DNA of 64,000 nt from Neopestalotiopsis rosae (GCA_023078685.1 JALGAS010000001.1:248001-312000); one strand, 5' to 3'. Counted from the first letter of the stretch, positions 25,585 to 37,385 are shown. Translations and numbers: made by a program. The notes: generated by a model not told the origin, from the sequence alone.

Positions 25585-26445
25585 ATGTCACAGCCGGAAC
25601 GGTTGCCGGGTGGAGATCTAGGTTCGCGTGAGGAACAGACAGAGTCGACATCAACACATCTTCAAGCCAACTCGTCCAACTCTGTAGAGATGGAAAATCT
25701 ATCCCCGAAGGCCCAAGATCAATCAGGGGCCTCTACCGCACCTGGTGCGACAACGTCCTCGGTCGTCGCAGACAGTACAGCACGCGACCCTCAATCCGCG
25801 CAAACGGCCGCCCCCGATAACTCCGAGGACATCGGAACGTCGTCTCAAGATGCCGAAAACACAGAACACCCTTCAGCCAAGGCCTTGGGGAAAGCGCCTG
25901 CCACTGCGACCGAGGCTCAGGATACCGATGCCATTGGGCCAGCAGACTCGAGTGCCGAGCAGTCGACGCCGGGCGAGTTAAATGTGGATATTTTGATCAT
26001 AATACCCAGCACTGGGAACCGCCACCCCTTCAAAATCAACGAAAAATACTTAAAGAAACGAAATGTCAATGTTACAGGTGTAACTGAAGATGGAAAGATG
26101 GACCCTTTCAGCATCACAGTCTACACCCTGAAAGAATTAATCCTGCGGGAGTGGCGTACCGAGTGGGAGACACCACCCAGAGAGCCCACATCCATACGAC
26201 TTATCAAGTTGGGCAAGATGTTGGACGACAAGTCGACGTTAGCACGTAAGTTTTGATTGCTGCTGAACTAGTTGTGTACCAATACTGATAAAAAATCTGC
26301 AGACTACAACTTTTCACCCTCTGTCACGAGCATCATTCATATGACAGTGAAACCACAAGAGATAGTAGACGAAGAGGAAGCAAATAAGCGGCTCAAGGAA
26401 CCGAGCTCACGATCCGGCCGCAGCGGATGTTGTGTTATTTTATGA
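25585..26445 (+). CDS. membrane-anchored ubiquitin-fold protein (UBL3/MUB-like)
   Basis: Exons 25585-26245 and 26303-26445; the intron has GTAAGT and CTGCAG ends and joins STLA|HYNF. The product has 267 residues. The first ~130 are a disordered Ser/Thr/Ala/Gln-rich region. Then comes a ubiquitin-like domain of about 110 residues (starting ELNVDILIIIPSTG, containing VYTLKELILREWRTEWE and IRLIKLGKMLDDKSTLA). The protein ends in GCCVIL, a CaaX box with a preceding cysteine, so prenylation at CVIL and palmitoylation of the upstream Cys are expected. Animal UBL3 ends in a closely similar Cys-Cys-Val-Ile-Leu (from memory). The family lies at membranes; in animals it sorts proteins to vesicles. The ATG at 25585 is the first in the frame. 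Confidence 0.85.
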
Positions 26446-27065
26446 TCTCGAGACATCCAGGAGCAAGAATATAGTGTCCTGCGATTCATGTCAGATCTTG
26501 GCTACCTATATAATGTAACCATCCTTTGGGACAGGTCACTACGGGCAATTGACGTGGACAAATCTCACGGCGATCCAACGGTAGAGCCCGAATAGTGTCT
26601 ACACGAGATATACGGGTAGGCCGCACCGCGTGGCTCTAAGGCGTAGCATTGGTGTTTTTCTGTCTGTTCATTTGTAAACTCTTACTCTCTCTCTCGGTTC
26701 TGATTTCATGGGAAATGGTTGGAGTCACGTGTTGTACAGCTGGATAAGCATTCTAGAAAGCAGTCATCAACTGCTGTTATGAGCATCGAAAATACAAACA
26801 AGGTCATAACATTTCATTGTCTCTTCTGAGCCCTCTCTCTGATTGTTGTGATCAATCACCGCTGCTTCTAGCTCGCATTGATCAGTGAGTGTAAAGAAGA
26901 CCCAATTATACTGCGGTCTCTGAGGCCTAGTTTCGTCTAGTCCACGAGTGATGCCTCCTAGTACACGTAATCTTGGCGTACTGAGCGAAGCTGTAATCAT
27001 GTCTCCAGAAGGGTACTCTCATATGCCCGCTAACCTAGACCAGTAACATTTCTTACTCAGAGCCC
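26446..27065. other. convergent 3' intergenic region
   Basis: 620 bp between the ubiquitin-fold gene (+) and UMP1 (-). Only AT-rich 3' flanks and a CT microsatellite-like patch near 26685-26700 are visible. Confidence 0.5.
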
Positions 27066-27674
27066 TCACATCTTCAACTTCCGCTCCATCTCATCGTGAA
27101 TGGGCACAGCGCTCCTTTGCTCCTCGCCGGTGAAGACGTCCTCCCAGTCGACGCTCGTGTCACGGCCGCTGAGGATGTCCTCGTGCAGGCTGTTCTTGCC
27201 GGCGCCGCCGCCGAGGGCAGCGGGCCGCCACGATCCCTCACTGACAATCTTGGCCTCCATGCCGCGGCGGATGGGCTCGGCGATGCCGAAAGTCTTGCGC
27301 AGCGTCTCCATGCGCAGGGCGTCCTGCGTCGACTGCCACGCCTTGAGGCGCGACTCGAGCGGGTGGCGGCTCACGGGTACGTCGACGTTGCTGCTCTCGG
27401 CGCCGTGGAGGTGTGACGGGGTCGGGCCCACGCCATGTCGCAGGGTGTCGTGCAGACCGGGCGCCGAGGGGGCGCCGGCCGTCTTGAGGTGCGTGAAGCT
27501 GGTCGGGTTGTTGGCGGAAGGGACTAGACGCATCGACTATTGAGAGAGCTTGTCAGCTTTTTTGAAATAAACTTGAGAATGAGGCACGGATGTCCCAGAG
27601 TTTATCGACACATGCGCAGCGATATTAAGCATGGCAACGAACCGTAGATGGGAACAGGCTGGAGAGCTTACCAT
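27066..27674 (-). CDS. UMP1: proteasome maturation factor Ump1
   Basis: The best model is complement(join(27066-27536, 27672-27674)), 157 residues. The first coding exon is just the ATG, followed directly by GTAAGC; the intron ends in AATAG, and exon 2 opens TCG ATG CGT. This gives an N-terminus MSMRLVP, close to the MSLRxVP expected of fungal Ump1. A start at the internal ATG (27533) would lose two residues. Family motifs are clear: GLHDTLRHGVGPTP, HPLESRLKAW, LRKTFGIAEPIRRGMEAKIV. Ump1 is a chaperone of the nascent 20S proteasome, binding half-proteasomes with unprocessed beta subunits and being the first substrate degraded after dimerisation. The usual length is about 150 residues. Confidence 0.9.
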
Positions 27675-28197
27675 CTTGACGGTTGATTGATGTGATGCTG
27701 GCTATTGCCCTGGTCTGGAATTGATGGGTGTGTTTGTTCGGTTATCAACTTCTGAATTTGACTATTAAACCGAGATCTGTAATCGACGTTTCTCTTGTGG
27801 AATGTAAAGTTGTGGTTTACGGTGGTGACGTTGATGGAAGGTTGAGTGAGTATGCAATGAAGAGTAGCTGTGAGCTCCCCAATGATAGAGCAGCTGCCGT
27901 TTGCTCAGAAGGCTCCAAGCTGAACGCGAACGCCCTGGAAGCCTTGCTAATGCTCAGCTTGATCCGTGCATAAAAGCTGGGTACCTGGCGGCGCGTCGCC
28001 CAGAGCCAAGTGCACAACCTTTGCATAAAGCACACAGAGACTAGGGTCCGGTTTATCCCCGTCTCTAGGCCATACTCGTCATACCTAGAGTCACTATCGA
28101 TCATTTACTACTCCTACTTACACACAGTCGTTTTATATGGTGCGAGATACATGAGTTGGGTCTTTTTCAATATTGTGGAAATGCTTCTATTAGCAAC
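27675..28197. promoter_or_regulatory. divergent promoter of UMP1 (-) and the ABC-ATPase gene (+)
   Basis: About 520 bp between two outward-facing starts; no gene or clear factor site seen. Confidence 0.45.
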
Positions 28198-30156
28198 ATG
28201 CGACCTCCGACTACCCGCACGCCCTTGATCAGCATTGCCAATGGCACCTTCTACCGCCATCATCCTAATGCATCTTCCATACACCCAAACCCGGCTTTGT
28301 TCTCAAACCTCAACTTCTCTTTGCCTTCGGCAGCAGAGCCGCCGACTCATTGGTCCGTGATTGGGCCATCCCTCAGTGGAAAGACGACATTTTTGCAACT
28401 GTTGAGGGGTCAGCATTTGTGCTTTCCTCCGACAGCTCGGAGTTTTCCATATCTGTCCACAGAAGATGTTCCCCATAAGCTTCGTGTTCCCAGCAGGGCA
28501 ATAAAATATGTTGGTTTCTCTAACGAGGGCCCAGCCGCCGGGCCTACAGCTGCAGCCTACCTTTCAGCACGTTACGAGTCCAAGCGTGAGATCACGGACT
28601 TTTCCCTTCGGGACTTTCTGCTCGGCAACACTGAGCTCAACGCCCTGAAGACTGACGACGATGTCATCAATCCTCAGCTGCTTGAGCGTGTAGTGAGAGA
28701 TCTCAAGCTGTCTCCACTCTTGGACCTGCCAGTAGCATTTTTGAGCAATGGGCAGGGACGGAGGGCGAGGATTGCCCGAGCACTGCTCACCTCGCCGGAA
28801 CTGCTGCTGCTAGACGAGCCTTTCATGGGCCTGGACCCCCCTACGGTAGCCAGCTTGAGCCCTCTTCTGCATGGACTGGCTAGCAATGCTAGTCCTCGCC
28901 TCGTGCTCAGTGCCAGACCCCAGGATCCTATTCCAGAGTGGATCACTCACCTTGTGTATCTGAAAAGTGACTGCCAAGTCGGAGCCATGGGTGAGAAGGA
29001 GGAAGTCCTCGATAAGCTGCGACAGTACGTCAAGAGCATCTGGCATGGTGTGTCTAAAGAGGACGAACACTTGGCTGTGCATAACCTGGTACAGATGGGC
29101 AAGAAACTCACAAGGAATGGCATAGAAGGTGAAGCTCTTATGGGTGAAGAATCAACGGAAGTGGATAACGAGCCAATCATCGAAACCGAGACCCTTGACA
29201 ACGCGGGAGAACCTCTAGTAGAAATGGACGGTTGTCAGGTGCAATATCGCGGAAAGATTGCGCTTGGAAATTGGAAGCAAAAGATCAATGACCAAGAAAA
29301 GAATGGCCTTCTCTGGACGGTCAGAAGAGGTGAACGATGGGGTATATTTGGGCCCAACGGATCCGGAAAGACTACTATTCTATCCCTCATCTGTTCTGAC
29401 CATCCCCAGACCTATTCATTGCCTATCAAGCTCTTTGGCAGAAGCCGATTGCCCGAGCCGGGCTCGGGTGCATTACCTTTGACGATATGGGACATACAGT
29501 CTCGCATCGGACATTCAAGCCCCGAGATTCATCAACTCATCCCTCGCAGTCTGACAGTGCGGCAAGTCCTGGCGAACGCCTGGGCTGACACGTTTCGCAC
29601 AAAAGCATTATTGACATCCGAGAATAAGGATAGGGTAGATGCTGTACTTCGGTGGTTTGAGCCCGAATTGAACCCGGCGCATGCATCCCCATCCAGCACA
29701 ACTGCGCAAGATGGCTTGGCCTGGGCTGATCACTACATGTTTGGCGAGCTGTCCTTTTCCGCCCAGCGCGTGGCCCTGTTCCTCCGCGCCATCATCAAGA
29801 ACCCCGACATTGTGGTCCTGGACGAGGCGTGCAGCGGAATGGACGATGGCGTGCGGAATCGCTGCTTACTCTTTCTCGAGCACGGCGAGACCAAGACGTA
29901 CACGACTAGAGACGACGGCTCAGAGATCGTGGTCGAGAGCGAGGCTGCCAAGAATGGCAACGTCAAGGTGCGCGGTCTCAACGACCAGCAGGCCTTGATA
30001 TGCATCAGCCACGTGAGGGAGGAAATTCCGGACTGCATCAGGGAGTGGCTATGCCTTCCCGAGGCCAACTCGGGAGACCAAGCGAGGTTTGGCCGATCGA
30101 GGGGCTCTCTGGGCAGAGACGAGAAGGGATGGCGTGAAATCTGGGGCATGGCGTGA
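28198..30156 (+). CDS. twin ABC ATPase without membrane domain (YDR061W/ModF-like)
   Basis: A single exon, 652 residues, from the first ATG in the frame (28198). Two ABC cassettes and no membrane segments. Cassette 1: GPSLSGKTTF (Walker A, about residue 57), LSNGQGRRARIARAL (signature) and LLLLDEPFMGLD (Walker B). Cassette 2: GPNGSGKTTIL (Walker A, about 385), a signature degraded to LSFSAQRVALFLRAI, and VVLDEACSGMD (Walker B). This order, and a cassette-2 helical insert, fit the fungal YDR061W family, which is poorly characterised and has been linked to mitochondria by some surveys. The missing Gly in the second signature suggests asymmetric hydrolysis (inference). It shares a promoter region with UMP1. 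Confidence 0.85.
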   Translation: MRPPTTRTPLISIANGTFYRHHPNASSIHPNPALFSNLNFSLPSAAEPPTHWSVIGPSLSGKTTFLQLLRGQHLCFPPTARSFPYLSTEDVPHKLRVPSRAIKYVGFSNEGPAAGPTAAAYLSARYESKREITDFSLRDFLLGNTELNALKTDDDVINPQLLERVVRDLKLSPLLDLPVAFLSNGQGRRARIARALLTSPELLLLDEPFMGLDPPTVASLSPLLHGLASNASPRLVLSARPQDPIPEWITHLVYLKSDCQVGAMGEKEEVLDKLRQYVKSIWHGVSKEDEHLAVHNLVQMGKKLTRNGIEGEALMGEESTEVDNEPIIETETLDNAGEPLVEMDGCQVQYRGKIALGNWKQKINDQEKNGLLWTVRRGERWGIFGPNGSGKTTILSLICSDHPQTYSLPIKLFGRSRLPEPGSGALPLTIWDIQSRIGHSSPEIHQLIPRSLTVRQVLANAWADTFRTKALLTSENKDRVDAVLRWFEPELNPAHASPSSTTAQDGLAWADHYMFGELSFSAQRVALFLRAIIKNPDIVVLDEACSGMDDGVRNRCLLFLEHGETKTYTTRDDGSEIVVESEAAKNGNVKVRGLNDQQALICISHVREEIPDCIREWLCLPEANSGDQARFGRSRGSLGRDEKGWREIWGMA

Positions 30157-32010
30157 GAGCAGGGTTGGCAGATATGAATCATACGATATATCGAGCTATA
30201 AATCTGTGAGACTGGTATCGACAACCTCGCAACAGGATACTATAAAATAAACATTGTTTAATTATGAAACCTCTGTCGTCTATATTCTTTAGACACATAC
30301 GAACTTAGATGCATAACGGCTGGCACAAATACATGAACCGAATTACCTTAGTGAACCGCCCAATTCATGCACTGCAATGGATGATATGGTGTCAAACATA
30401 AATCCATCTTGGATTAGTGACTTTTACATCTCAAGTAGATGACATGCAAAACAATGACAAAGCAACTTTTAGTGGCACACGATTACATGCATGCCTGTTG
30501 TGCCTCGTCCAATACTTGAGTCGTCAATTAAGTATCGAGGTTGGCGAGAAGTTATATGGTGATCAGCAATATGTATAATAATGCTTGCGGTGTTCCGGCT
30601 CTGCTGCTTCTAGGAGCATTTGGCGCCAATGCTGATCATAAAGACCCCTAGTGAGCTGTGATAGCCACTTACAATGTTATTTCCTAGAACTCGGTGCTTA
30701 AGAAGGAGTGTGAATCACAACAATCAGAATCTTGGATATAAACAATGAACTGTGGAGGCCTCGTCTATGATCCACAATATGACAAAGACCCAACAGCCAA
30801 GGCACCAGCCGTCGAGTGGATTGGTCAACGAGTAGAAAGCCATGTTCTTCGATCTGACGAGGGTGACTTGTTTAGGGTCCTGGAATTCAAGTCCAACAAA
30901 CACCAGATCATGTATTCTTCTTGCCTCTTCCCCAAGCTGAACAAGCTAGCTGCCGTGTCTCATAATGGAAAGTTCACTATAAACAACATGTGTAACTATC
31001 CACAAACTTTTTACTTTTTCTCTTCGCAAACAAACAAAAATGGGCACATAAGTGGTGTTAGTGTATGAAGTCGTAAGGTACAGGTCGTCCAGGGAATGGT
31101 GCCGCAACGATCTGCTGTGTTTCGGAGTCTTGCATGCATGTTTTGGCTCCTCCTACAGGAAGTAAACAAGCAAAGCCCAAGTGGCTTCCGATGGATACGA
31201 GGCGATATCCGCCGTCCAGACTTGGCACAATATAACAATCTTTCGTCCAATTTATGTTGTAGAGTTGATTGATGTCTCAAAAGCAATAATTGTTTAGACG
31301 GCATGCAAAGTCTTTTTCTAACTCAAGCTGTTAATTTATCTAGCTATTTCAAAGGGAAAAAGAGTCGTGCTGATTCGCAAAGTTCATCAGGTAGACGAAC
31401 CGGCCACGGGAAGCGCGACGAGGCGAAACGGGCGCTAAGGTCTATCCAGTCTAGCGCCTGAGCTGGAGCGAAGCCACCCTTAGGGCGACCATAAACTCCG
31501 GGGTTGGGCGCTAAACAGCCCACCAAGTGCCCTGTGCTCCATCCACTTGTGCCCGACAGCACCGATAAGCTATGGCAATTGCATGCTTTTTGGAGAGATC
31601 CCGATCGCCGTTGCTGGGTCAACACCACACCTACGTACGCGCCTGCAAACAACAAAGTGCCCGTGATACTTCGAGCTTGCGACGGAGGTCCCCCGCCAAT
31701 AATTTATCCCTCTTCGGACCAAAAGCACACTCGAGGTGCTACTGCTCGCCAAGCTTCGCACTTGACTCACTTTTCAGCCGTGTCGCCTCGAGATTCTCGT
31801 TCCCTTTTGAGCACACACCTCGCCGCCCCATTTTCGATATCAAGCCGATCTGGTTACTTACACACGTCTTCAAGTTTGTCGGTCTGTCGCGCACAATCCA
31901 GCGATCTCTTGAAAGAATCGCCAATCTGCTATTTACTGCGAAAATTGCTTTGAGTCTGGTGTCTTACCCACGCGCCGGTCAGCATTCCTGCTGGCAAACA
32001 ATTCATCATC
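30157..32010. other. intergenic and chitin synthase leader
   Basis: 1.85 kb. The left part is AT-rich. A possible tiny gene at 30745-31068 is listed separately. The last ~450 bp, rich in C and T before the ATG at 32011, look like a 5' leader, with a possible 5'UTR intron that I cannot define. Confidence 0.45.
30745..31068 (+). CDS. possible small hypothetical protein
   Basis: An ATG-started frame of 107 residues with mixed composition (begins MNCGGLVYDPQYDKDP). It has no signal peptide, membrane segment or motif that I recognise. Its N-terminal two thirds look more protein-like than random frames nearby; the end (FYFFSSQTNKNGH) looks random, so an intron or a decayed gene is possible. Confidence 0.25.
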   Translation: MNCGGLVYDPQYDKDPTAKAPAVEWIGQRVESHVLRSDEGDLFRVLEFKSNKHQIMYSSCLFPKLNKLAAVSHNGKFTINNMCNYPQTFYFFSSQTNKNGHISGVSV

Positions 32011-35000
32011 ATGGACCGCAGACCTCCCGAGTATTATGACGATGACCACGATGAGGCACTTGGGTCAGGAAACACCTCAGCTGCCGTCAGATTGTTGACA
32101 TCCATGGAAGAACCCATCCCAGAGTCTCGTCCGTATGTGCCACCAGCCACTAAATCCCCTTCTCCTTTGAGTCTCATGCCGCCTCCGCTGGCTTTGCCAA
32201 ACAAGCAATCACTGCAAGCCAGCGAAGCGCCCGGCATCAATCCAACAGCTATCTCTACTCCAGAGCACTTGAACAGACTCAGGAAGCAGGAAGAAGGACC
32301 AACTCCGAAATCGGTGTCTTTCGTTGAGCCATCTCCGGCTCAACAACCAGACTCGCCCGAGGGCAAACCCGCTGTCAAGGTCAAACGTACACCAACTGTG
32401 AAGTTACAGAAAAAGAAGAAGCCTCGTCAAGTTGTCGAGGCAGAAATCATCCAAAGCCTCCCCGTCATCCCGGAAGGTCCATCTGCGAGGAGAAGTTCTC
32501 TTCTTGCTCAACGGCCATCGAGTGGGCCACGTACCAAGTCGGAGGAAATTAATACTATTGGCACAGAAAGCTCACAAGACACACCTTCTAGTATCCGACC
32601 GACACCGCGCAGATCATATCAGCCATCAGTAAACTCACTAGACTCATCGTTCCTGGATCCTCCTCATCTACCACCTCCAAATCAGTCCTACTACCAACCG
32701 CGCGAGAGCGGTTCGCCAACTCGTCCCTGGTCGAGAATGTCTGGACACTCAGCCTACCAAAGGGCTCCACCATCTAACATTCAGTACGAGCCAGCCGACA
32801 TCAACGGCAGTCCCCGACCAGGAACGCCTTCTTCGCAGTATGGCGGCAGTCCACGTCGCCCGCTGCCACCTGCTCCTCTCTTCTCGGGTTCTGCCCGGAG
32901 CTCAGCCTTTGTTGGAGATGATGCTACTGTCAACATCCCGCTAGATACCACCAACGACGACCCCTTTGGAGATGATGGAGACATGGGTAACCACCGGCAG
33001 TCTTATGGGGCACTGTCTCAGGAAACCCTTAGTGAGGAGCCAGAGACCCCATACGATGACAAGTCGAACCTGTACGCACCAGCGCCTGAGGGAATGCAGG
33101 AGCGCCGCGGTGTTCGTGCACCTCAGATGGCAAAGAAGGCCGTTCAACTGATCAACGGCGAGCTGGTTCTCGAGTGTAAAATCCCCACCATCTTATACAG
33201 TTTCTTGCCCAGGAGAGACGAGGTCGAGTTCACACACATGAGATACACCGCAGTCACTTGTGACCCGGACGATTTTGTGGATAAGGGCTACAAACTACGC
33301 CAGAACATTGGCAAGACCTCCAGGGAGACGGAACTATTCATCTGTGTCACCATGTACAACGAAGACGAAATTGGCTTTACCCGTACAATGCACGCCGTCA
33401 TGAAGAACATCAGTCACTTCTGCAGCCGTAACAAGTCGAGAACTTGGGGTGAGAGAGGTTGGCAAAAGATTGTCGTCGCCATTGTATCTGACGGCAGAGA
33501 GAAGATCCATCCTAGAACCCTCGATGCCCTTGCCGCCATGGGTGTATACCAGCATGGAATCGCCAAGAACTATGTCAACCAAAAGGCAGTCCAGGCGCAC
33601 GTGTACGAGTATACGACCCAGGTCTCCCTCGACTCGGATCTCAAGTTCAAGGGTGCCGAGAAGGGAATTGTGCCTTGTCAATTGATCTTCTGCCTCAAGG
33701 AGAAGAACCAAAAGAAGCTCAACTCTCACCGATGGTTCTTTAATGCCCTCGGCAAGGCGCTCAACCCAAACGTTTGCATTCTGCTCGACGTCGGAACGAA
33801 ACCCGGCGGCAACTCACTGTACCACCTCTGGAAAGCCTTCGACCAGGACTCCAATGTCGCTGGTGCCTGTGGTGAAATCAAGGCCATGAAGGGCAAATGG
33901 GGATCGTCGCTACTCAACCCTCTAGTGGCCTCTCAGAACTTCGAGTACAAGATGTCCAACATTTTGGACAAGCCTCTCGAGTCCGTCTTTGGCTACATAA
34001 CAGTGCTGCCCGGTGCGCTGAGTGCTTATCGATATCATGCTCTCCAAAATGACGAGACCGGACATGGCCCTCTCAGCCAGTACTTCAAAGGAGAGACGCT
34101 CCACGGCCAACATGCCGATGTGTTTACAGCAAACATGTATCTGGCAGAGGATCGTATTCTCTGTTGGGAGCTTGTGGCCAAACGCAATGAGAGATGGGTT
34201 CTCAAATACGTCAAGGGTTGCACTGGAGAGACTGATGTGCCTGGTGAGTTGCCAATTGTCTTTTGGATATATAGATAAGACTACTAACATCTCTTGTAGA
34301 TACCGTACCAGAGTTCATCTCACAACGTCGTCGTTGGCTGAACGGTGCCTTCTTTGCAGCTGTGTACTCGCTTGTTCACTTCAAGCAGCTCTGGCAGACC
34401 GACCATACGGTTGCGCGAAAAGTGCTGCTGCATATCGAGTTCTTCTACCAGTTCATCCAGCTTCTCTTCACCTACTTTTCCCTGGCCAATTTCTACCTGA
34501 CATTCTATTTCGTTGCAGGCGGTCTTGCTGACGAATCTGCCGATCCTTTCGGACATCACCTCGGCTTGTACATTTTCACAATTCTTCGGTACACTTGCGT
34601 GCTCTTGATCTCGATGCAGTTCATCATCTCGCTTGGTAACAGACCCCAAGGCGCCAAGAAGCTTTACCTGGCCAGCATGATCATATATGGTATCATCATG
34701 GCATACAACACATTTGCCTGTATCTACATTGTGGTTAAGCAAATCACTTCTTCGGATAAGGTCAGCCTTGGCAACAATGTCTTTACCAATCTCACTGTCT
34801 CGGTTGGGTCGACTGTGGGCATGTATTTCCTCATGTCCTTCCTTTACCTGGAACCTTGGCACATGTTCACGTCGTCAGCGCAGTACTTCATGTTACTGCC
34901 ATCCTACATCTGCACCCTACAAGTGTATGCATTCTGCAACACTCACGATGTTACTTGGGGAACCAAGGGAGACAATGTCATGAAAACCGACCTTGGTGGT

Positions 35001-35474
35001 GCCATTGGTCAAGGCGGTCTCGTTGAGCTCGATATGCCTTCTGAGCAGCTCGATATTGATTCCGGATACGACGAGGCGCTCCGAAACCTCCGAGACCGTG
35101 TTGAAGTGCCTTCACCTGGAGTTTCTGAGAGCCAGTTGCAAGAAGACTACTACAAGTCAGTTCGAACCTACATGGTGGTGAGCTGGATGATAGCCAATGC
35201 CATCCTGGCCATGGCTGTGTCTGAGGCTTATGGGTCAAGTGGCTTGGGCGACAATTACTACCTCCGCTTCATCATGTGGGCTGTCGCGTCGCTGGCATTA
35301 TTCCGAGTTATCGGATCCAGCACGTTCGCACTGCTGAACGTGATCAACATCGTGGTAGAGGGACGAATTCGGATGAGCATCAAGGTTCCGCAGTGGATGG
35401 GCGGATTCGGAAGCAAAGTGAGCGAGAAGATGAGCTCGGCCATGAGCAGCGTCGGCAGCAGCTTGAGTCGCTAG
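32011..35474 (+). CDS. chitin synthase, division 1 (class I most likely)
   Basis: Exons 32011-34243 and 34300-35474; the 56 bp intron (GTGAGT, CTAAC branch, TTGTAG) joins ETDVP|DTVPEF. The product has 1,135 residues. A disordered Pro/Ser/Lys-rich N-terminus of about 370 residues precedes the catalytic GT2 domain, with [21 protein letters not shown] near residue 448, the acceptor-binding loop region and QRRRW at 753-757. About seven membrane segments follow. [20 protein letters not shown], and [10 protein letters not shown] after the third helix, resemble class I rather than II or III; this is my judgement from memory. It polymerises GlcNAc from UDP-GlcNAc into chitin at the plasma membrane or septum. 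The N-terminus is longer than in most class I enzymes. Confidence 0.9.
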
Positions 35475-36251
35475 AGGCCGGGACTCGAGTAAGGTGGATG
35501 CGCGATGTGTGTTGAAGAAGAAGATGAAGTGATATGAGCGATGGAGAAATGTGTGATTGGTTCGGTTTGATGAAAGCTTGCCGAATTGGGCAATAGGATT
35601 TGGTTTGCACCTTTTGATTTTTCAGTCCTTGGCGTCCGGTCATTGGTTTTCTTTTTCTTGCTTCATGTCTGTCATGTGGCTCAATACCCCAAGCTGCGCA
35701 TATCAATCAGCATGCTAATGAAAAAGATGAGAACGTTCAAAGTCATGTATGTACGAGTAGTTTAATGACACATTTGGTCAAAAGACTTCAAAGTCCACCC
35801 GAAAATTATAGATATTACACCTCTATTACCTTGCCGCCTTCCACGTCCAGCCTATCAACATGAATGACAACTCTCACCTGTCAATGAGGTCTTTGAAATA
35901 TGTTGTCTCTATAAACAAAGGGCTACAACGGCCAAGACAATATCTCTTGCCAAGACAAAGACGCCTTCTCCTGTCGCCCTTACCTCAAATTGGAGCGCTG
36001 TCCCCTGGTAAGACTCGAGATATGACACCTTCTGATACAACACACAACTAATTTATAAGTGTATGTCCCGAAATCATCATCATTTGAAGCTTTTAGTCTA
36101 GGTGGCCTCTTGAGGGATCGTAGCTTGTACCTGACTATTTTAACTCGAGACAAGTCTTCAAGCTAAGAACATCAAGTCTACCGGTAATCTGATTTCACCC
36201 CACGCCAGCTACAACTGACCATTGATCTCCCCCTTCGCAGGGTAAAACATC
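35475..36251. other. intergenic, no gene seen
   Basis: About 780 bp of AT-rich 3' and 5' flank between chitin synthase and the unknown gene at 36252. Nothing else recognised. Confidence 0.45.
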
Positions 36252-37199
36252 ATGACAGCAACGAGCACAACAACGGCGACATGTACAAAAGCTGAGCTGC
36301 TGAAAGAAGCAGAAAGAATCAGGGCTTGGACCTATGACAGCTATGCCGCCATGAGACCCCGGTACGTCGAGCAGTTTGGCTTTCCCACCCGGCTGAGCTC
36401 CGACGCGATCCATTGCATCCAAAAATGGATAGACACGGACACGGCGTGGTGTCAGTTTTCAAACACGGACGAGGACTTTGCCAATGTGACGCTCACCGTC
36501 TGCGAAAAGATGAAAAAGGCAGCGGCCCTCGCTAGCGAGGGAGACAAAGGCGATCCGGCCAAGATTCTCGTCTGGTTCGCCCGGGACCCCGACGAGGTGG
36601 ATGCCAAGATGCGCAGCAATCACGCCCTATGCTCCCTGGAGAAGGAAGAGTTGGACCGCGGCTGGAGGTCGGGGCCCGTAGTCCGGGCCCTGGCTATGAT
36701 ATACTCGCTCCTAGACCAAATGATCTCGGTGCTTCCCGAGCGGTGCCGCCAAAGCCGGAACAACACCAACGGGAATAATCACAATCATTTCCATGACGCC
36801 ATGACCTTTGACGTACAGCTCCTCGAATTGCTCAAGAAAGTCGACGGGACCGCCGCCAAGGCGCCAGAAGCCCTGTCCGCCATCGCCAGCCTGCTGGACA
36901 TCCTAGGCGACGGTATGACCGTCATGATCAACGCGATAGACTACCTCTGGGGGACCACCGCCAACGACAAGGGCGAAAGGATTGCCAACGAGGCGCAGAA
37001 CCTGGTCGACGGCCTCATGGGCACGCTGGGCCGGAACCGCCACCGGATGCGGCTCTGGGTCGCGATGCAGAATGGCAAGGGAGACGGCGTGTACCGCGAG
37101 ACGGGTTACGGCAAGATGCAGAATTTCCGGATCAAGCCCATTGCTGGCAAGCTCAGTGGGAGGCTCGGACGTCCCCTCACGGAATTGCGGTTTCACTGA
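36252..37199 (+). CDS. hypothetical helical protein, unknown family
   Basis: A single exon of 315 residues, with ATG context ATCATGAC. After a Thr-rich start it is mostly amphipathic helix (KAELLKEAERIRAW, AEEALSAIASLLDIL-like stretches), with a central His/Asn-rich loop (about 175-190) and a basic C-terminus (KLSGRLGRPLTELRFH). No signal peptide and no clear membrane span. Codon use (many GCC, GAC, CTC) supports coding. It lies 186 bp upstream of the ankyrin gene in the same orientation; both may be one functional pair or a split gene, but no in-frame splice linking them was evident. Function unknown. Confidence 0.65.
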   Translation: MTATSTTTATCTKAELLKEAERIRAWTYDSYAAMRPRYVEQFGFPTRLSSDAIHCIQKWIDTDTAWCQFSNTDEDFANVTLTVCEKMKKAAALASEGDKGDPAKILVWFARDPDEVDAKMRSNHALCSLEKEELDRGWRSGPVVRALAMIYSLLDQMISVLPERCRQSRNNTNGNNHNHFHDAMTFDVQLLELLKKVDGTAAKAPEALSAIASLLDILGDGMTVMINAIDYLWGTTANDKGERIANEAQNLVDGLMGTLGRNRHRMRLWVAMQNGKGDGVYRETGYGKMQNFRIKPIAGKLSGRLGRPLTELRFH

Positions 37200-37385
37200 G
37201 ACGAAGGAAGAGTTCATGAACATGACTAGACTGCGCCTCCGCAGCAAGGAATAGTGGCTGCCTAATCAAAGAGCTCTTCTACAGCAACCACAATCGACGG
37301 TGTGAAGGGTCGTCTCCATTTCATCATTTTAGTTAAAACCACAGCTAGGAAACTGTGCTTGGCGTCAAGAAGTTCCGCAAAAAGG

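Noticed and set aside
37258..37300. Short similarity of AGAGCTCTTCTACAGCAACC to a site near 10170
   Set aside because: Only about 20 bases with mismatches and no extension on either side; treated as chance.
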